Shown piece after piece: positions 9,767-20,719 of a stretch of 64,000 nt of DNA. How positions within the stretch are numbered: position 1 is the first letter of the stretch; each line of letters begins with the position of its first letter. Location of the stretch: the NCBI GenBank assembly GCA_016710365.1, contig JADJVW010000020.1, positions 41,851 through 105,850 of the forward strand, given 5' to 3'. The DNA comes from Candidatus Caldilinea saccharophila. GTDB taxonomy: Bacteria > Chloroflexota > Anaerolineae > Caldilineales > Caldilineaceae. Position numbers and translations under genes: made by a program. The notes under the pieces were generated by a model. It was not told the DNA's origin and ran no database searches. It saw nothing but the letters and a program-made list of their open reading frames with translations.

Positions 9767-10129
9767 TCAGTCAATCACCAATGGCGGCGCGCCGTCGGGA
9801 TTGCAGTCGAGACACGGGCACGCGGCGCGCAGCGCGCTAAACGGAAAGATGCCCGCGCCATGCCCATCCGTCCAGGTGAAACGGATCGCATAATGGCCGA
9901 CAAACTCGGCGCCGGCGATCGCGGCGCTCGGCGGCGGGGTGGCGCTCAGCCGCAGCAAGTCGGTGGCAAGCGCCGCGGTGCGGCGCTCCTCCCGGCAGGT
10001 GGCGCAGGGACAGTTCCCGCGCAGCCAGGTCAGTAAATACTCACTGTGATGATCATCCAGCCAGATGACGTACATCACACCGGCGGCGCGGTCGATGGTG
10101 AATTCCTGGGGTCGTGATTCTGTTGACAT
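9767..10129 (-). CDS. DUF971 / gamma-butyrobetaine-hydroxylase-like N-terminal domain protein
   Basis: 120 residues from ATG 10129, preceded by GAGG six bases upstream; in-frame ATGs at 10144 and 10165 are less well placed. The domain is recognised from [15 protein letters not shown] (three Cys), [22 protein letters not shown] and the final CPCLDCN. In carnitine-pathway enzymes this zinc-binding domain precedes a dioxygenase; here, as in many bacteria, it stands alone, and such proteins have been linked to Fe-S metabolism. It starts 21 bp after the GNAT gene and is probably co-transcribed with it. Confidence 0.85.
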   Translation of the reverse strand: MSTESRPQEFTIDRAAGVMYVIWLDDHHSEYLLTWLRGNCPCATCREERRTAALATDLLRLSATPPPSAAIAGAEFVGHYAIRFTWTDGHGAGIFPFSALRAACPCLDCNPDGAPPLVID

Positions 10130-10149
10130 AGCAGCCTCATCCATGGCGT

Positions 10150-11352
10150 TCAATATCCATTCCATTCAAACAGGGCATAGCGTTGTTTGGCGTAAGCGCC
10201 GACTCGTTGCAAAAAGGAAACAGCCGGCGTTGCCACTGCGTACGGCCCGCAGGCCAGTTCTGTCCAGCCTGCGCCCGCGGCATGGTGCAACGCCTGCGCC
10301 AGCAACTGGGAACCGATCCCTTGGCGGCGCCATGCCGGGGCGACCGCGCCAAAGAGCAGACGCCCACGCCGGACAGGGCGTCGCCTGGCCCACGCTGCAA
10401 ACCAGCGCAACGGCAGCAGACGGCCACCGCCGGTGCGCCGCAGCAACGGCGCCAGGTCGGGCTGCACTACGACAAACCCTACGGGCGCGCCCTCAACTTG
10501 CGCCAGCCAGCCCAGCGTTGGCGCGGTGGCGATCCATTGTAGTAAAAGCGACGCCTCATCGCGTTCGATAGACGGCGTCGGCGCATGGGGCGCCAGGGCG
10601 GCCTGCAGCAAAGGCCAATGGGCGCCAACCAGCTCGTCAAGTTGCAGCGAGGTGAGCACGGCTGGCCCCTGCGATTGCGGAAGCGGGCTGATCACCGGCA
10701 AGCTGAGCACCACGCTCTCCTGGCACACGCTCATACTCGTCGCCAACAAGTCGGCAAGATAGGGCGGATTGTACGGCGTGTGGATCGGCGGCGTTTGGTC
10801 GAAATGGTTGGTCAGCGCGCCGCCGCCCCACGCCGGGACCAATCCAGCCGGCCCGATGAGGCGCGTACACCCAGACTCCGCCGCGCGCTCCATCGCCGCG
10901 GCCAGGAGGCGATCCAAGGACTCTTCATCGTTGGTGCAGCGCAGCATCCCGAGATAGGCCGCACCTTGCGACTGCGGTGCGCACAGCAACACAGCCGCGG
11001 CGACCGCCTCCTCAAACACGGCGCCGGCCAGGAGCGGCTGGGCCGCCGGCGCTTGCGCGGATTGACGTCGCTGCGGCAGCGCTTCCATGTAGACGGGCTG
11101 GGCATCAATGCGTTGCCAGTAGGGTGCATCCATCCGCACCACAAGCCGATGCCAGGCAGCGTAATCGGGCGGCGACCAGTACGGGTCGTCGGCATAGAGC
11201 TTCCACCACGCGCCCACGAACGACCGCCGCGCCCACCAATCAGTTGGCCATACTGTGGAATAATTAAAATACGCCACGATGAGAATGTAGAACAGGATGC
11301 GCCAGAAAAGCACGCGCTCGTTTTCAGAGCCTGCTACTTTCCCTACGCGCAC
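10150..11352 (-). CDS. GNAT-family N-acetyltransferase
   Basis: 400 residues. The C-terminal ~110 residues hold the acetyl-CoA fold: [22 protein letters not shown] has the R/Q-x-x-G-x-G/A pyrophosphate loop. The N-terminal half ([13 protein letters not shown]..., then a WW-rich stretch around 45-60) resembles uncharacterised Chloroflexota acetyltransferases with a second, degenerate acetyltransferase-like domain. The exact start is uncertain because the first ~30 residues are hydrophobic and may be non-coding; an internal Met at [10 protein letters not shown] is possible. The substrate is unknown. Transcribed away from the candidate oriC. Confidence 0.75.
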   Translation of the reverse strand: MRVGKVAGSENERVLFWRILFYILIVAYFNYSTVWPTDWWARRSFVGAWWKLYADDPYWSPPDYAAWHRLVVRMDAPYWQRIDAQPVYMEALPQRRQSAQAPAAQPLLAGAVFEEAVAAAVLLCAPQSQGAAYLGMLRCTNDEESLDRLLAAAMERAAESGCTRLIGPAGLVPAWGGGALTNHFDQTPPIHTPYNPPYLADLLATSMSVCQESVVLSLPVISPLPQSQGPAVLTSLQLDELVGAHWPLLQAALAPHAPTPSIERDEASLLLQWIATAPTLGWLAQVEGAPVGFVVVQPDLAPLLRRTGGGRLLPLRWFAAWARRRPVRRGRLLFGAVAPAWRRQGIGSQLLAQALHHAAGAGWTELACGPYAVATPAVSFLQRVGAYAKQRYALFEWNGY

Positions 11353-11436
11353 AGGTTATTGATCAGTTGTTCATCAAAATACGAAACGCCAATAGTACGC
11401 CCGATTCCCTAACAATCGCCGCCGCCCTTGCCAGAG

Positions 11437-11735
11437 TTATCCCCACTTGTGGACAACTCTGCGGATAAGTCCAGCGCCCTCTGGGAGCGCAAAAGTAAGG
11501 CTGGGGACAATTATAACAGAAGGTTAACAGGCAATTTGCAACGAAGATTCCTTCCTTAAAGTTCTGCGCCGATGGGGAAGCGTCTCAAATGGTAATTAGC
11601 GATTGGAAGTTATCACTACGCTACATTTAGCGTAGCACAAACGTTCCCCCCTGGCATTTTGACAATAATGGATAGAAAGCCAGCCTAAATTGGCTGCAAC
11701 CGGCGTTGTCAATTTCCCGTGATTCTGGTAGACTC
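11437..11735. other. Candidate chromosomal replication origin (oriC) upstream of dnaA
   Basis: Four DnaA-box-like 9-mers lie within 75 bp: TTATCCCCA (11437-11445, +), TTGTCCACA (11448-11456, -), TTATCCGCA (11460-11468, -) and TTGTCCCCA (11502-11510, -). AT-richer DNA follows (11509-11600), and then a perfect 8-bp inverted repeat CTACGCTA-CATT-TAGCGTAG at 11616-11635. Genes diverge from this point: GNAT/DUF971/M50/rpe run left, dnaA/recA/rny/spoVS run right. The dnaA-adjacent position is the common bacterial arrangement. The rest of 11353-12039 contains no convincing gene. Confidence 0.72.
11706..11734 (+). promoter_or_regulatory. Candidate dnaA promoter
   Basis: TTGTCA (11706-11711) and TAGACT (11729-11734) with a 17-bp spacer, about 300 bp upstream of the preferred dnaA start. 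The long leader carries no recognisable gene. Confidence 0.5.
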
Positions 11736-12039
11736 ACGTCAACACTGAAACGAAGTTAGCCCCACGGTTACCAGCGCCCATTGCACGATTCATCGTAGCC
11801 GGCGCTGACTTCGCCAATGGATGCGCCTCATTGCATCTTCGAATGTGGGCGAGTGGATCGCTGTGGGTTCGCTGCCTACATGGAACATTGCGCACCAAAT
11901 CTATAGCAAACTTGAAGCGTATTGCCAAGTCAGCATGCGCTTTATTTGTCCCTGGATATACACGCCGTATCTGGGCTTGATTCGTCGCGGCAAAGAAAAC
12001 GACGCAAAGCCTAGAGGACGGCAAGGAGGTAATACAAAA

Positions 12040-13740
12040 TTGAGAACGGCGCCAGGTCGCACGTTTGGCGGAAATCGCATGGATAGTTTGCAGCAATCAA
12101 TGCCGCGAACACAGGGTGTTCAGCCACGCCAATACTATCAGGTATCTTTTATGGAAAATCAAGCATCCGACCCACGTCCCGCGCAGACGCCCTGTCCAGA
12201 GGAGCGTCTTGCTCGTCCATTGTTCGAGGATTGGAGCCAGGATTCCTCTGCTGTGGCGCGCAGCGAGGCCGACGCCTTGCTGGCCGATGCGCTGGCGCCG
12301 CGGCCCGTTACGGAAAGCAACCGGCGCCCCATCGATCCCCATGCCGTCTGGCAGCAATTGTTAGGTGAGTTTGCTTTGGAAATGCCTTCCAACCAACTTG
12401 ACGCCTGGATCCAAGCCAGCCAGGTGCTGCATTACGAAGATGGGCACTTCATCGTCGGCCTGCCCAACGCCTACTATCTGGATTGGGCGCAAGACCGGCT
12501 GCGTCCCCATATCAAGCGCAAGCTGGCAAGCATCATGCAGCGCAGCTCGATCGATGTCTCTTTTCGCGTGGTGACCGCCGCGCCTGCGCCGCGCCAGACG
12601 CCGCAGACCAAACTGGCGCCGCTGTACGAGGCGCCCAAGGCAGGCGTCCAGGAAAGCGAAAAACCGGCGCCTCCTCATCTGTTGCCAACTCCATCGGCGG
12701 CAGGCATGACGCCTGCAGCGCGTGCGATCGGGCCGATCAATCACAAATATACGTTCGACTCCTTTGTCATCGGCAAACACAACCGCATCGCCTTTGCCGC
12801 CGCGGAGGACATCGCTCGTGCGCCTGGCCAGCACTTCAACCCACTCTATATTTACGGTGGCGTGGGATTGGGCAAGACGCACCTGCTCAACGCCATCGCC
12901 AATCGCCTTGTCGAACGCGGCTTCTCGGTGCTCTACTGTTCCACCGAGCAGTTCACCAACGATCTGGTGAACGCCATTCGGGATCGATCCACCGACCTCT
13001 TTCGCACCAAATACCGCGAGATCGATGTGCTGCTGCTGGACGATATCCAGTTTATTGTCGGCAAAGAAAGCACGCAGGAAGAACTTTTTCACACCTTTAA
13101 CTACTTGCACGCGGCGGGCAAACAAGTCATCTTCACCAGTGACTGCCCTCCGCGCGATATGCCCCGCCTCGAGGAGCGCCTGCGCAGCCGCTTCGAGGGT
13201 GGCTTGACCACCGACATCGTGGCGCCCGATTTCGAAACGCGCGTGGCGATTCTGCAGACAAAAGTCGAGCGCCAGGGCATGCAGGTGAACTACGACGTGC
13301 TCATGCTGATCGCCGACCGCGTCAAGAGCAATGTGCGCGAGTTGGAGGGCGCCCTCAACAGGGTGTGGCTCTACGCGCAGAGTCACGCACAAGCGATCGA
13401 TGTCGCCCTGGCGGAAACGGTGTTAGGCTCCTTGACGCCGCGGCGCGCGGTGTGCACGCCTACTCACACTGTGGAACGGGTCGCAACCTATTTTGGCATG
13501 ACGGTTGCTGACTTGACGGGGCGAAGACGCACCGCGGACGTAGCGCGCGCCCGTCAAGTTGCCATGTTCTTGTTGCGCACAGAAAACGCGCTCTCGCTGC
13601 CAGCGATTGGCGACCATTTGGGAGGGCGCGACCATAGCACCGTCAGCCACGGCGTCGAGAAGATTACCAGCGACATGCAAAATGACGAGATGCTGCGACA
13701 AGCCATCACAAAGCTGCGCGAACAGCTTTATCTGCCGTGA
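12040..13740 (+). CDS. dnaA: Chromosomal replication initiator DnaA
   Basis: 566 residues from TTG 12040, chosen because AAGGAGG lies about 10 bp upstream; the frame stays open to 11821, but that extension does not resemble DnaA. Domain I (about 90-165) starts AVWQQLLGEF and binds partner proteins; a Pro/Ala-rich linker follows; domain III AAA+ has Walker A GGVGLGKTH (~275) and Walker B LLLDDIQFI (~330); domain IV ends with the DNA-binding signature GGRDHSTVSHGVEKI (~528), where the usual Leu is Ser. It melts oriC in its ATP form. The N-terminal extension before domain I is longer than usual. Confidence 0.97.
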   Translation: MRTAPGRTFGGNRMDSLQQSMPRTQGVQPRQYYQVSFMENQASDPRPAQTPCPEERLARPLFEDWSQDSSAVARSEADALLADALAPRPVTESNRRPIDPHAVWQQLLGEFALEMPSNQLDAWIQASQVLHYEDGHFIVGLPNAYYLDWAQDRLRPHIKRKLASIMQRSSIDVSFRVVTAAPAPRQTPQTKLAPLYEAPKAGVQESEKPAPPHLLPTPSAAGMTPAARAIGPINHKYTFDSFVIGKHNRIAFAAAEDIARAPGQHFNPLYIYGGVGLGKTHLLNAIANRLVERGFSVLYCSTEQFTNDLVNAIRDRSTDLFRTKYREIDVLLLDDIQFIVGKESTQEELFHTFNYLHAAGKQVIFTSDCPPRDMPRLEERLRSRFEGGLTTDIVAPDFETRVAILQTKVERQGMQVNYDVLMLIADRVKSNVRELEGALNRVWLYAQSHAQAIDVALAETVLGSLTPRRAVCTPTHTVERVATYFGMTVADLTGRRRTADVARARQVAMFLLRTENALSLPAIGDHLGGRDHSTVSHGVEKITSDMQNDEMLRQAITKLREQLYLP

Positions 13741-13934
13741 TGCGTAGTGCAGAAAATGTGGCGTGACGGGAAATGAAAGCGCATGTAATTTTCCGTATAG
13801 GACGTTTGCGTGTTTGCCAGCGATTCGGTAAACTATAGAGTAACGCTATAACAACTGTGAAACGTGTAATTGCTTCGTAGGTTCCGCCTCATTGACAAAT
13901 TTTGCGCCGCTAAGTGTCATAATTGGAGTCATGC

Positions 13935-14963
<1,029 letters not shown>

Positions 14964-15169
14964 TTCCGTCACCAGGAACATTGTGCAGAAGCACACAAGA
15001 TTCCTGTCACACGTTTCGCAAGGCAGTTTCCACATCCGGCGCACGCTAAAGTGGTGCACGATCAAAAAATCGAGTTTCTTGTCGCCCCGTCTCAAGCGGG
15101 TTATGCCAGATAGAAACTCTGTTTTCAAAGTCGTTTTGCTTTAGATTGGTGTGCTCGATCCTGCACAGT

Positions 15170-15206
15170 TGCGCTGTAGCGATAGGCTGCGGCGCATTTT
15201 TGTTTT
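15170..15206 (+). terminator. Rho-independent terminator downstream of recA
   Basis: An 11-bp stem (15170-15180 with 15186-15196, two G-U pairs) with loop GATAG is followed by TTTTTGTTTTC. It lies about 205 bp after recA and 150 bp before rny. The rest of the 392-bp gap 14964-15355 shows no gene. Confidence 0.8.
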
Positions 15207-15355
15207 CTATATCTTTGTTTTTATGTCTTTGTTTTCGATGATTTGTTTCCTATGTCGGCGGCGGTGAGTGGTCAAGGCCACATAGCAGCTATCTGCAGAC
15301 CAAAGCCGGCCCTATCCAATAAGCATATCGAACAGTATCATGAGGTTATCACCCT

Positions 15356-16924
15356 ATGGAAAACGTCATATTGACGATTGCGTTGGTGGTCCTCTTCACC
15401 CTGATCGGCGCCGGCATCGCCGGTTATTTAGCATATTCCCGAGGGCGTGAAGCTGGCATCAAAGCAGAAAATGTACGTCAGGAGGCAATGCGACAGGGCG
15501 CTGAAGAGCAGGCCGCGCGCATTATTGCTGAAGCCGAGACCGCGGCCAAACAGGCCCAGTTGGCGATCAAGGAAGAGGAGGTGCAGCGGCGCAAGGAGAT
15601 GGACACCGAATCCACCCGCCGGCGCACCGAACTGGAGAAGATCGAGGAGCGGCTGCAAGATCGGCTCGACACCGCCGAACGCCGGCTGCAACAGATCGAA
15701 AGCCGCGAACGCAAGCTGAATCAACGGGAAAGCCGTTGCAACGAGCGCGAGGCCAAGCTGACGACGGCGGAAGACGAATGGATGGCCGAACTCCAGCGCG
15801 TTGCCAACATGTCGACGGAAGAGGCGCAAAAAGTGCTCCTTGAACGCGTCGAAGAACAGACGCGCCAGGAAATGTCACGCAAGATCCGCGAGGTGGAGGC
15901 GCAGACCGCGGAAGAGGCTGATCGCCGCGCACGCGAGATCATCACCCTGGCGCTCGAACGCATCGCCAGCGACCATGTCAGCGAATTTGCTGTCAGCACG
16001 GTCGACCTGCCCTCCGACGAAATGAAGGGGCGCATCATCGGGCGGCAGGGACGCAATATCCGCGCCATCGAACAGGCGTTGGGCGTGGATCTCGTGGTGG
16101 ACGACACGCCCGAAGCCATCATCATCAGCAGCTTTGACCCCATCCGCCGCGAAGTCGCGCGCATGACGATGAGCAAACTGGTGGCCGATGGGCGCATCCA
16201 CCCGGCGCGCATCGAGAAGGAAGTGGAGAAGGCGCAGCAGGAAATCGACCGCATCGTCGTCGAGTCGGGCGAGCAGGCCATGATCGAGGCTGGCGTTTCC
16301 GGCCTGCATCGTGAGGTGCAGAAATTGCTGGGAAGACTCAAGTTCCGCACCAGCTACGGGCAGAATCAGCTTGCCCACGTGGTTGAAACCGCCAAACTGG
16401 CCGGGCTGATCGCGGCGGAACTCCACGCCAACGTCAAAGTCGCCAGAATGGGCGGGCTGTTGCACGACCTGGGCAAAGCCGTCACGCATGAAATCGACGG
16501 TCCCCACGCCATTGTCGGCGCCGAAATTGCCAAGCGCTACAACGTGCCCGACGTCGTGGTCAATGCGATTGCTTCACATCACGGCGAGGTGGAGCCGGAG
16601 TCGATCGAGGCCGTCATCGTGGCCGCGGCCGACGCCATCTCTGGCGCACGTCCCGGCGCACGCCGCGAGTCGCTGGAGACGTACATCAAGCGTGTGACCG
16701 AACTCGAAGACATCGGCAACAGCTTCAAGGGCGTCAGCCAGACCTATGCCATCCAGGCCGGGCGTGAGATTCGCGTGCTGGTGCGTCCCGAAGATGTGGA
16801 CGATCTGGCGGCCATCCAGCTCAGCCGGGACATCGCCAAGCGCATCGAAGACAACCTGCAATATCCTGGTCAGATTCGTGTAACCGTCGTACGCGAGACG
16901 CGCGCGGTTGAATACGCCAAGTAA
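15356..16924 (+). CDS. rny: Ribonuclease Y
   Basis: 522 residues, normal for the family. A single N-terminal membrane anchor (about 4-26) is followed by a long charged coiled coil (about 30-200), a KH domain with MKGRIIGRQGRNIRAIEQ (~222), and an HD domain with GGLLHDLGKA (~365), ASHHGEVEPE and AAADAISGARPGARRE. A membrane-tethered endonuclease that starts mRNA decay in bacteria lacking RNase E. The recA-rny adjacency is common outside Proteobacteria. The ATG is preceded by a weak site in TATCACCCT. Single gene; no terminator was seen after it. Confidence 0.97.
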   Translation: MENVILTIALVVLFTLIGAGIAGYLAYSRGREAGIKAENVRQEAMRQGAEEQAARIIAEAETAAKQAQLAIKEEEVQRRKEMDTESTRRRTELEKIEERLQDRLDTAERRLQQIESRERKLNQRESRCNEREAKLTTAEDEWMAELQRVANMSTEEAQKVLLERVEEQTRQEMSRKIREVEAQTAEEADRRAREIITLALERIASDHVSEFAVSTVDLPSDEMKGRIIGRQGRNIRAIEQALGVDLVVDDTPEAIIISSFDPIRREVARMTMSKLVADGRIHPARIEKEVEKAQQEIDRIVVESGEQAMIEAGVSGLHREVQKLLGRLKFRTSYGQNQLAHVVETAKLAGLIAAELHANVKVARMGGLLHDLGKAVTHEIDGPHAIVGAEIAKRYNVPDVVVNAIASHHGEVEPESIEAVIVAAADAISGARPGARRESLETYIKRVTELEDIGNSFKGVSQTYAIQAGREIRVLVRPEDVDDLAAIQLSRDIAKRIEDNLQYPGQIRVTVVRETRAVEYAK

Positions 16925-16990
16925 ATCACTCCTCGTGGTCGGCTGGAGCGCGGCAATGTGGCGCTTCAGTCGACTCGTTCACCAACTTTC

Positions 16991-17093
16991 AGTACTTCAC
17001 AAAACTCACACAAAGACGCAAAGACACAAAGTTGAAGATGGCGCTCTTTGTGTTCTTTGTGACTTTGTGTGAGGCAAAGTGGTGAACTACTGA
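16991..17093. repeat. Imperfect long palindrome of iterated CAAAGACGCAAAG-type words
   Basis: The left half repeats ACAAAG/GCAAAG words and the right half repeats CTTTGTG words, so the strand folds back from about 16991 to 17093. It lies in the 486-bp gap 16925-17410, which otherwise holds the heptamer tract and no gene. Related words recur at 35945-35985. Confidence 0.75.
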
Positions 17094-17233
17094 CTTTGCG
17101 TTAAAGCATATAATAGAGGCAAGGGAAACAACAGATTTACCCTTGGTTTTTGCCGCTTGCCCTGGCGATATTTCCTTATTTGCCAGAAGATTTTCCAGCC
17201 TGGTAAATCCAGCCTCCCAAGCTGGACATGATA

Positions 17234-17274
17234 CGCCCCTCGCCCCTCGCCCCTCGCCCCTCGCCTCTCGCAAC
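17234..17274. repeat. Tandem heptamer CGCCCCT tract
   Basis: Four exact CGCCCCT units (17234-17261) and a degenerate fifth (CGCCTCT), ending in CGCAACTC. The same word family (GCGAGGGGCGAG, GCGAGTTGCGAG, CTCGCAACTCGC) appears near 20276, 20645 and 27285. Confidence 0.85.
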
Positions 17275-17410
17275 TCTTTTCCTCACATTGCGCGTAACTT
17301 TTTCTGCACCTGTGCGTCATCACAGCTAACAGCAGCCGGCGTCCCCCCTTGGCCGTCGCCCAGTACAGCTCAAACATGGCAGATCATTGACCCACAGGAG
17401 GCTCGACAAC

Positions 17411-17728
17411 ATGGCAGAACTCATCAAGGTCTCTGCACAATCTCGTTCAACGGCAGTGGCGGGGGCGATTGCAGGTGTGATGCGCGAACACGGTTACGCC
17501 GAAGTCCAGGCCATCGGCGCCAGTGCTATCAACCAAGCGATCAAGGCCGTCACGATCGCACGGGGCTATTTGGAGCAGGATGGCATCGATCTGGTGGTGG
17601 CGCCGAGCTTCACTGAGGTGGAGATCGAGGGCAACGAGCGGACCGCCGTGCGTTTTGCCGTTTTCCAGCGGCCGCCGGCCCTCATGCCGCCGCCGAATGG
17701 CAAAGTCGCCGAGGCCGCCAGCGTCTAG
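17411..17728 (+). CDS. Stage V sporulation protein S-like (SpoVS) protein
   Basis: 105 residues from ATG 17411, with CAGGAGG upstream. It begins MAELIKVSAQSRSTAVAGAI and continues with GASAINQAIKAVTIARGYL and a VEIEGNERTAVRFAV ending, a nearly complete match to the small alpha/beta SpoVS fold. In Bacillus SpoVS affects coat assembly; homologues in non-sporulating Thermus and Chloroflexota are conserved but of unclear role, possibly nucleic-acid binding. The last ~17 residues (PPALMPPPNGKVAEAASV) are an added tail. It is monocistronic and ends before a strong bidirectional hairpin. Confidence 0.9.
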   Translation: MAELIKVSAQSRSTAVAGAIAGVMREHGYAEVQAIGASAINQAIKAVTIARGYLEQDGIDLVVAPSFTEVEIEGNERTAVRFAVFQRPPALMPPPNGKVAEAASV

Positions 17729-17848
17729 CACCCTGTCGAACGTAAAGCTGGAGAGAGGCTGGCGCCAAGGGAACGCAGATGAGCGCAGATACACCCAAAT
17801 CCGCGCAGATAAGAACAAGGCGGTCAAGCGTCTGACGCCTGTACTTGG

Positions 17849-17888
17849 TTAACAGAAAGGGGATGAAGCTTGCTTCATCCCCTTTCTG

Positions 17889-17892
<4 letters not shown>
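17849..17892. terminator. Bidirectional hairpin terminator between spoVS and ricT
   Basis: A perfect 21-bp stem with a 2-nt loop. It lies 120 bp after spoVS and covers the stop of the convergent PSP1 gene. A T-rich stretch (TTGTCTTT) follows on the plus strand. The stem stability supports termination from both sides. Confidence 0.85.
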
Positions 17893-18935
<1,043 letters not shown>

Positions 18936-19033
18936 TTCGTACTTCTCCTTCTGGCACGACCAGCGCCCTTGCAAAGTGACGCCGGTCAATCTATGTAGAC
19001 AAGCGGCGGACGGGGCCCGCACTTGCTTGTTTC

Positions 19034-19145
19034 GTGATGCGTGATACATCAAAACGTAATGCGTAAGAATGTGATGTGTAAGAGCATGATGCGTAAGCGC
19101 GTGATGCGCCATTGCAAAATTACGCATGACTCGTGATTTGTTACG
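19034..19145. repeat. Iterated GTGATGCGTAAG-type words folding on an inverted TTACGCAT
   Basis: ATGCGTGAT, AATGCGTAAG, GATGTGTAAG and GATGCGTAAG follow each other, ending in TTACGCATGACTCGTGATTTGTTACG. It fills the gap between holB and ricT and makes the false N-terminal extension of ricT. Confidence 0.75.
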
Positions 19146-20208
19146 CCTCCGGCAACTTGAGTAGCAACACGTCGAGCGCGAGCCGGACATTCACCGTGTG
19201 ACGGAGATAGCCTTCGATGCGCCTGAGCGTGGCCAGATAGTCCTGCACGGCGCGCCCTTCGATTTGCCCGGCATGGTGAGTAATGCGCTCTTGCTGATCG
19301 ACGTTGCTGCACGCGTCGTGGCAACCAGCCTGCGCCAGCAGCACGTCGCGCCACCAACTCGTCCAGACTTCAAGCAGGCTAAACAAGCTCTGCGGGTCGC
19401 GCTGCGCCGCCAACTCGCCGGAGAAGTTCAGGCGATCCACGCGGTCGGCGCTCATCAACCGCCACAGCGACGCCAACTGCCGGCTGCGTTCTTCGCTGCG
19501 TTCGGGGTGACGGAGCTGATCCACCGCCCACCCCAGGCGGCCCGCCGAGAGCCGCGCCAGCAAATCTGCTTCGTTAGGCGGCGCCTGCCACCCCTCTTGC
19601 AGCGCTTGCCTGACAAGTATTGGATCCAGCGGCCGCAGTTCGAACACCTGGCAGCGGCTAACGATGGTGGGCAACAACGCGGCGCGATGGTGCGCCGTGA
19701 CCAAGAGCACCACATGCGCGGGTGGTTCTTCCAGCGTCTTCAGGATTTTGTTGGCGAACGCCGGGTTGGCAAGCTGCATATCCTGAATCAGAAAAACTTT
19801 GCGCCGTCCTTCCATCGGGCGCAGCGCGGCGTCGCGAATCAATTGCTCGGCCTGTTCCGCCCGCAGTTCACCCTTTTGCCGGTCGACGACAAACTCTTTA
19901 TCGACCCTGGCCGTCGGCTGCACCATGCGAAAGTCGGGATGGCTGTCGAGCGCCATCAGCCGGCAGGCTCGACAGCCATAACAGGGCGCGGCGGTGGTCG
20001 CATGGCAAAGCAGCGCCGTCGCCAACGCGCGTGCAAAAGTCGTCTTGCCCACTTGCGGCGGCCCCAGGAACAGATACGCGTGGCTGAGCCGCACGGTGCG
20101 TTCCACATCGCCGCTGGGTTGCAAAGCGCGTTGGAGATATTGGGAAGCCCACGTGTGACCATAGATGGGCCATACGCCCGGCGTTTGGTGAGGGGGTGTC
20201 GTCGTCAT
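19141..20208 (-). CDS. holB: DNA polymerase III delta' subunit
   Basis: 355 residues. A clamp-loader AAA+ protein: Walker A FLGPPQVGKTTFARAL (~50), the zinc-binding CYGCRACRLM (Cys at about 97, 100 and 103), the degenerate Walker B region FLIQDMQLANPAFANKILKTLEEPP, the VLLVTAHH sensor and the SRC motif in IVSRCQVFEL. It helps load the beta sliding clamp with the DnaX subunits. The C-terminal domain is helical and poorly conserved, as usual. Transcribed with ricT after a repeat-filled gap. Confidence 0.93.
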   Translation of the reverse strand: MTTTPPHQTPGVWPIYGHTWASQYLQRALQPSGDVERTVRLSHAYLFLGPPQVGKTTFARALATALLCHATTAAPCYGCRACRLMALDSHPDFRMVQPTARVDKEFVVDRQKGELRAEQAEQLIRDAALRPMEGRRKVFLIQDMQLANPAFANKILKTLEEPPAHVVLLVTAHHRAALLPTIVSRCQVFELRPLDPILVRQALQEGWQAPPNEADLLARLSAGRLGWAVDQLRHPERSEERSRQLASLWRLMSADRVDRLNFSGELAAQRDPQSLFSLLEVWTSWWRDVLLAQAGCHDACSNVDQQERITHHAGQIEGRAVQDYLATLRRIEGYLRHTVNVRLALDVLLLKLPEA

Positions 20209-20270
20209 AGCGTCGCGATTGTAGCACAGAGCGAATGCCGCGCCAAATTATGTTCATTTGTCGGGTCTGT

Positions 20271-20631
20271 GGGAAGCTGGCGAGGGGCGAGAGGCAATGT
20301 CAAGATAGTAGGTCGGGCTATCAGCCCGACGGTGTTTCCATCATCTTGTTGAGTGTTGCCGTCCCGCCGTCGGGCCGCTTTCGGCCCGATCTACTGCCGG
20401 TTGCTGCCACCCGGAGCGTTGACGCAACATCGTCGGGCTGATAGCCCGACCTACGGGAAGCTGGCGAGGGGCGATGTCAAGATAGTAGGTCGGGCTATCA
20501 GCCCGACGGTGTTTCCATCATCTTGTTGAGTGTTGCCGTCCCGCCGTCGGGCCGCTTTCGGCCCGATCTACTGCCGGTTGCTGCCACCCGGAGCGTTGAC
20601 GCAACATCGTCGGGCTAGTAGCCCGACCTAC
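20271..20631. repeat. Two tandem copies of a ~180-bp element with 24-bp terminal inverted repeats
   Basis: Copy 1 (20271-20454) and copy 2 (20455-20631) are almost identical; copy 1 has a 7-bp extra GAGGCAA at 20291. In each copy a GTAGGTCGGGCTATCAGCCC-type arm near the left and its reverse complement at the right end form 24-bp terminal inverted repeats, perfect in copy 1. An internal hairpin GTCGGGCC/GGCCCGAT lies near the centre. There is no coding capacity. The terminal arm is the core of the 31-bp array at 9626-9749. The gap 20209-20719 holds nothing else recognisable. Confidence 0.9.
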
Positions 20632-20719
20632 GGGAAACTGTAAGAAACTGGCGAGTTGCGAGGGACGATGTCGGTTCACGATTTTACCTCACACAAAGTG
20701 TGTAGGGTGGATAGCCCCA

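Noticed and set aside
11821..12039. N-terminal extension of DnaA from ATG 11821
   Set aside because: No ribosome site there and no similarity to DnaA domain I; TTG 12040 has AAGGAGG at good spacing.
12361..13392. 343-codon minus-strand frame opposite dnaA
   Set aside because: A shadow of a GC-rich gene; composition is typical of antisense frames.
13741..13934. LexA box upstream of recA
   Set aside because: No convincing GAAC-N4-GTTC-type or CTGT-N8-ACAG palindrome was found.
18936..19190. Extension of ricT with repeated His-Ala-Leu-Thr residues
   Set aside because: It is translation of the iterated GTGATGCGTAAG repeat; ATG 18935 has a proper ribosome site.
19198..20352. 384-codon plus-strand frame opposite holB
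   Set aside because: Antisense to a clear clamp-loader gene; Arg/His/Gln-rich shadow composition.
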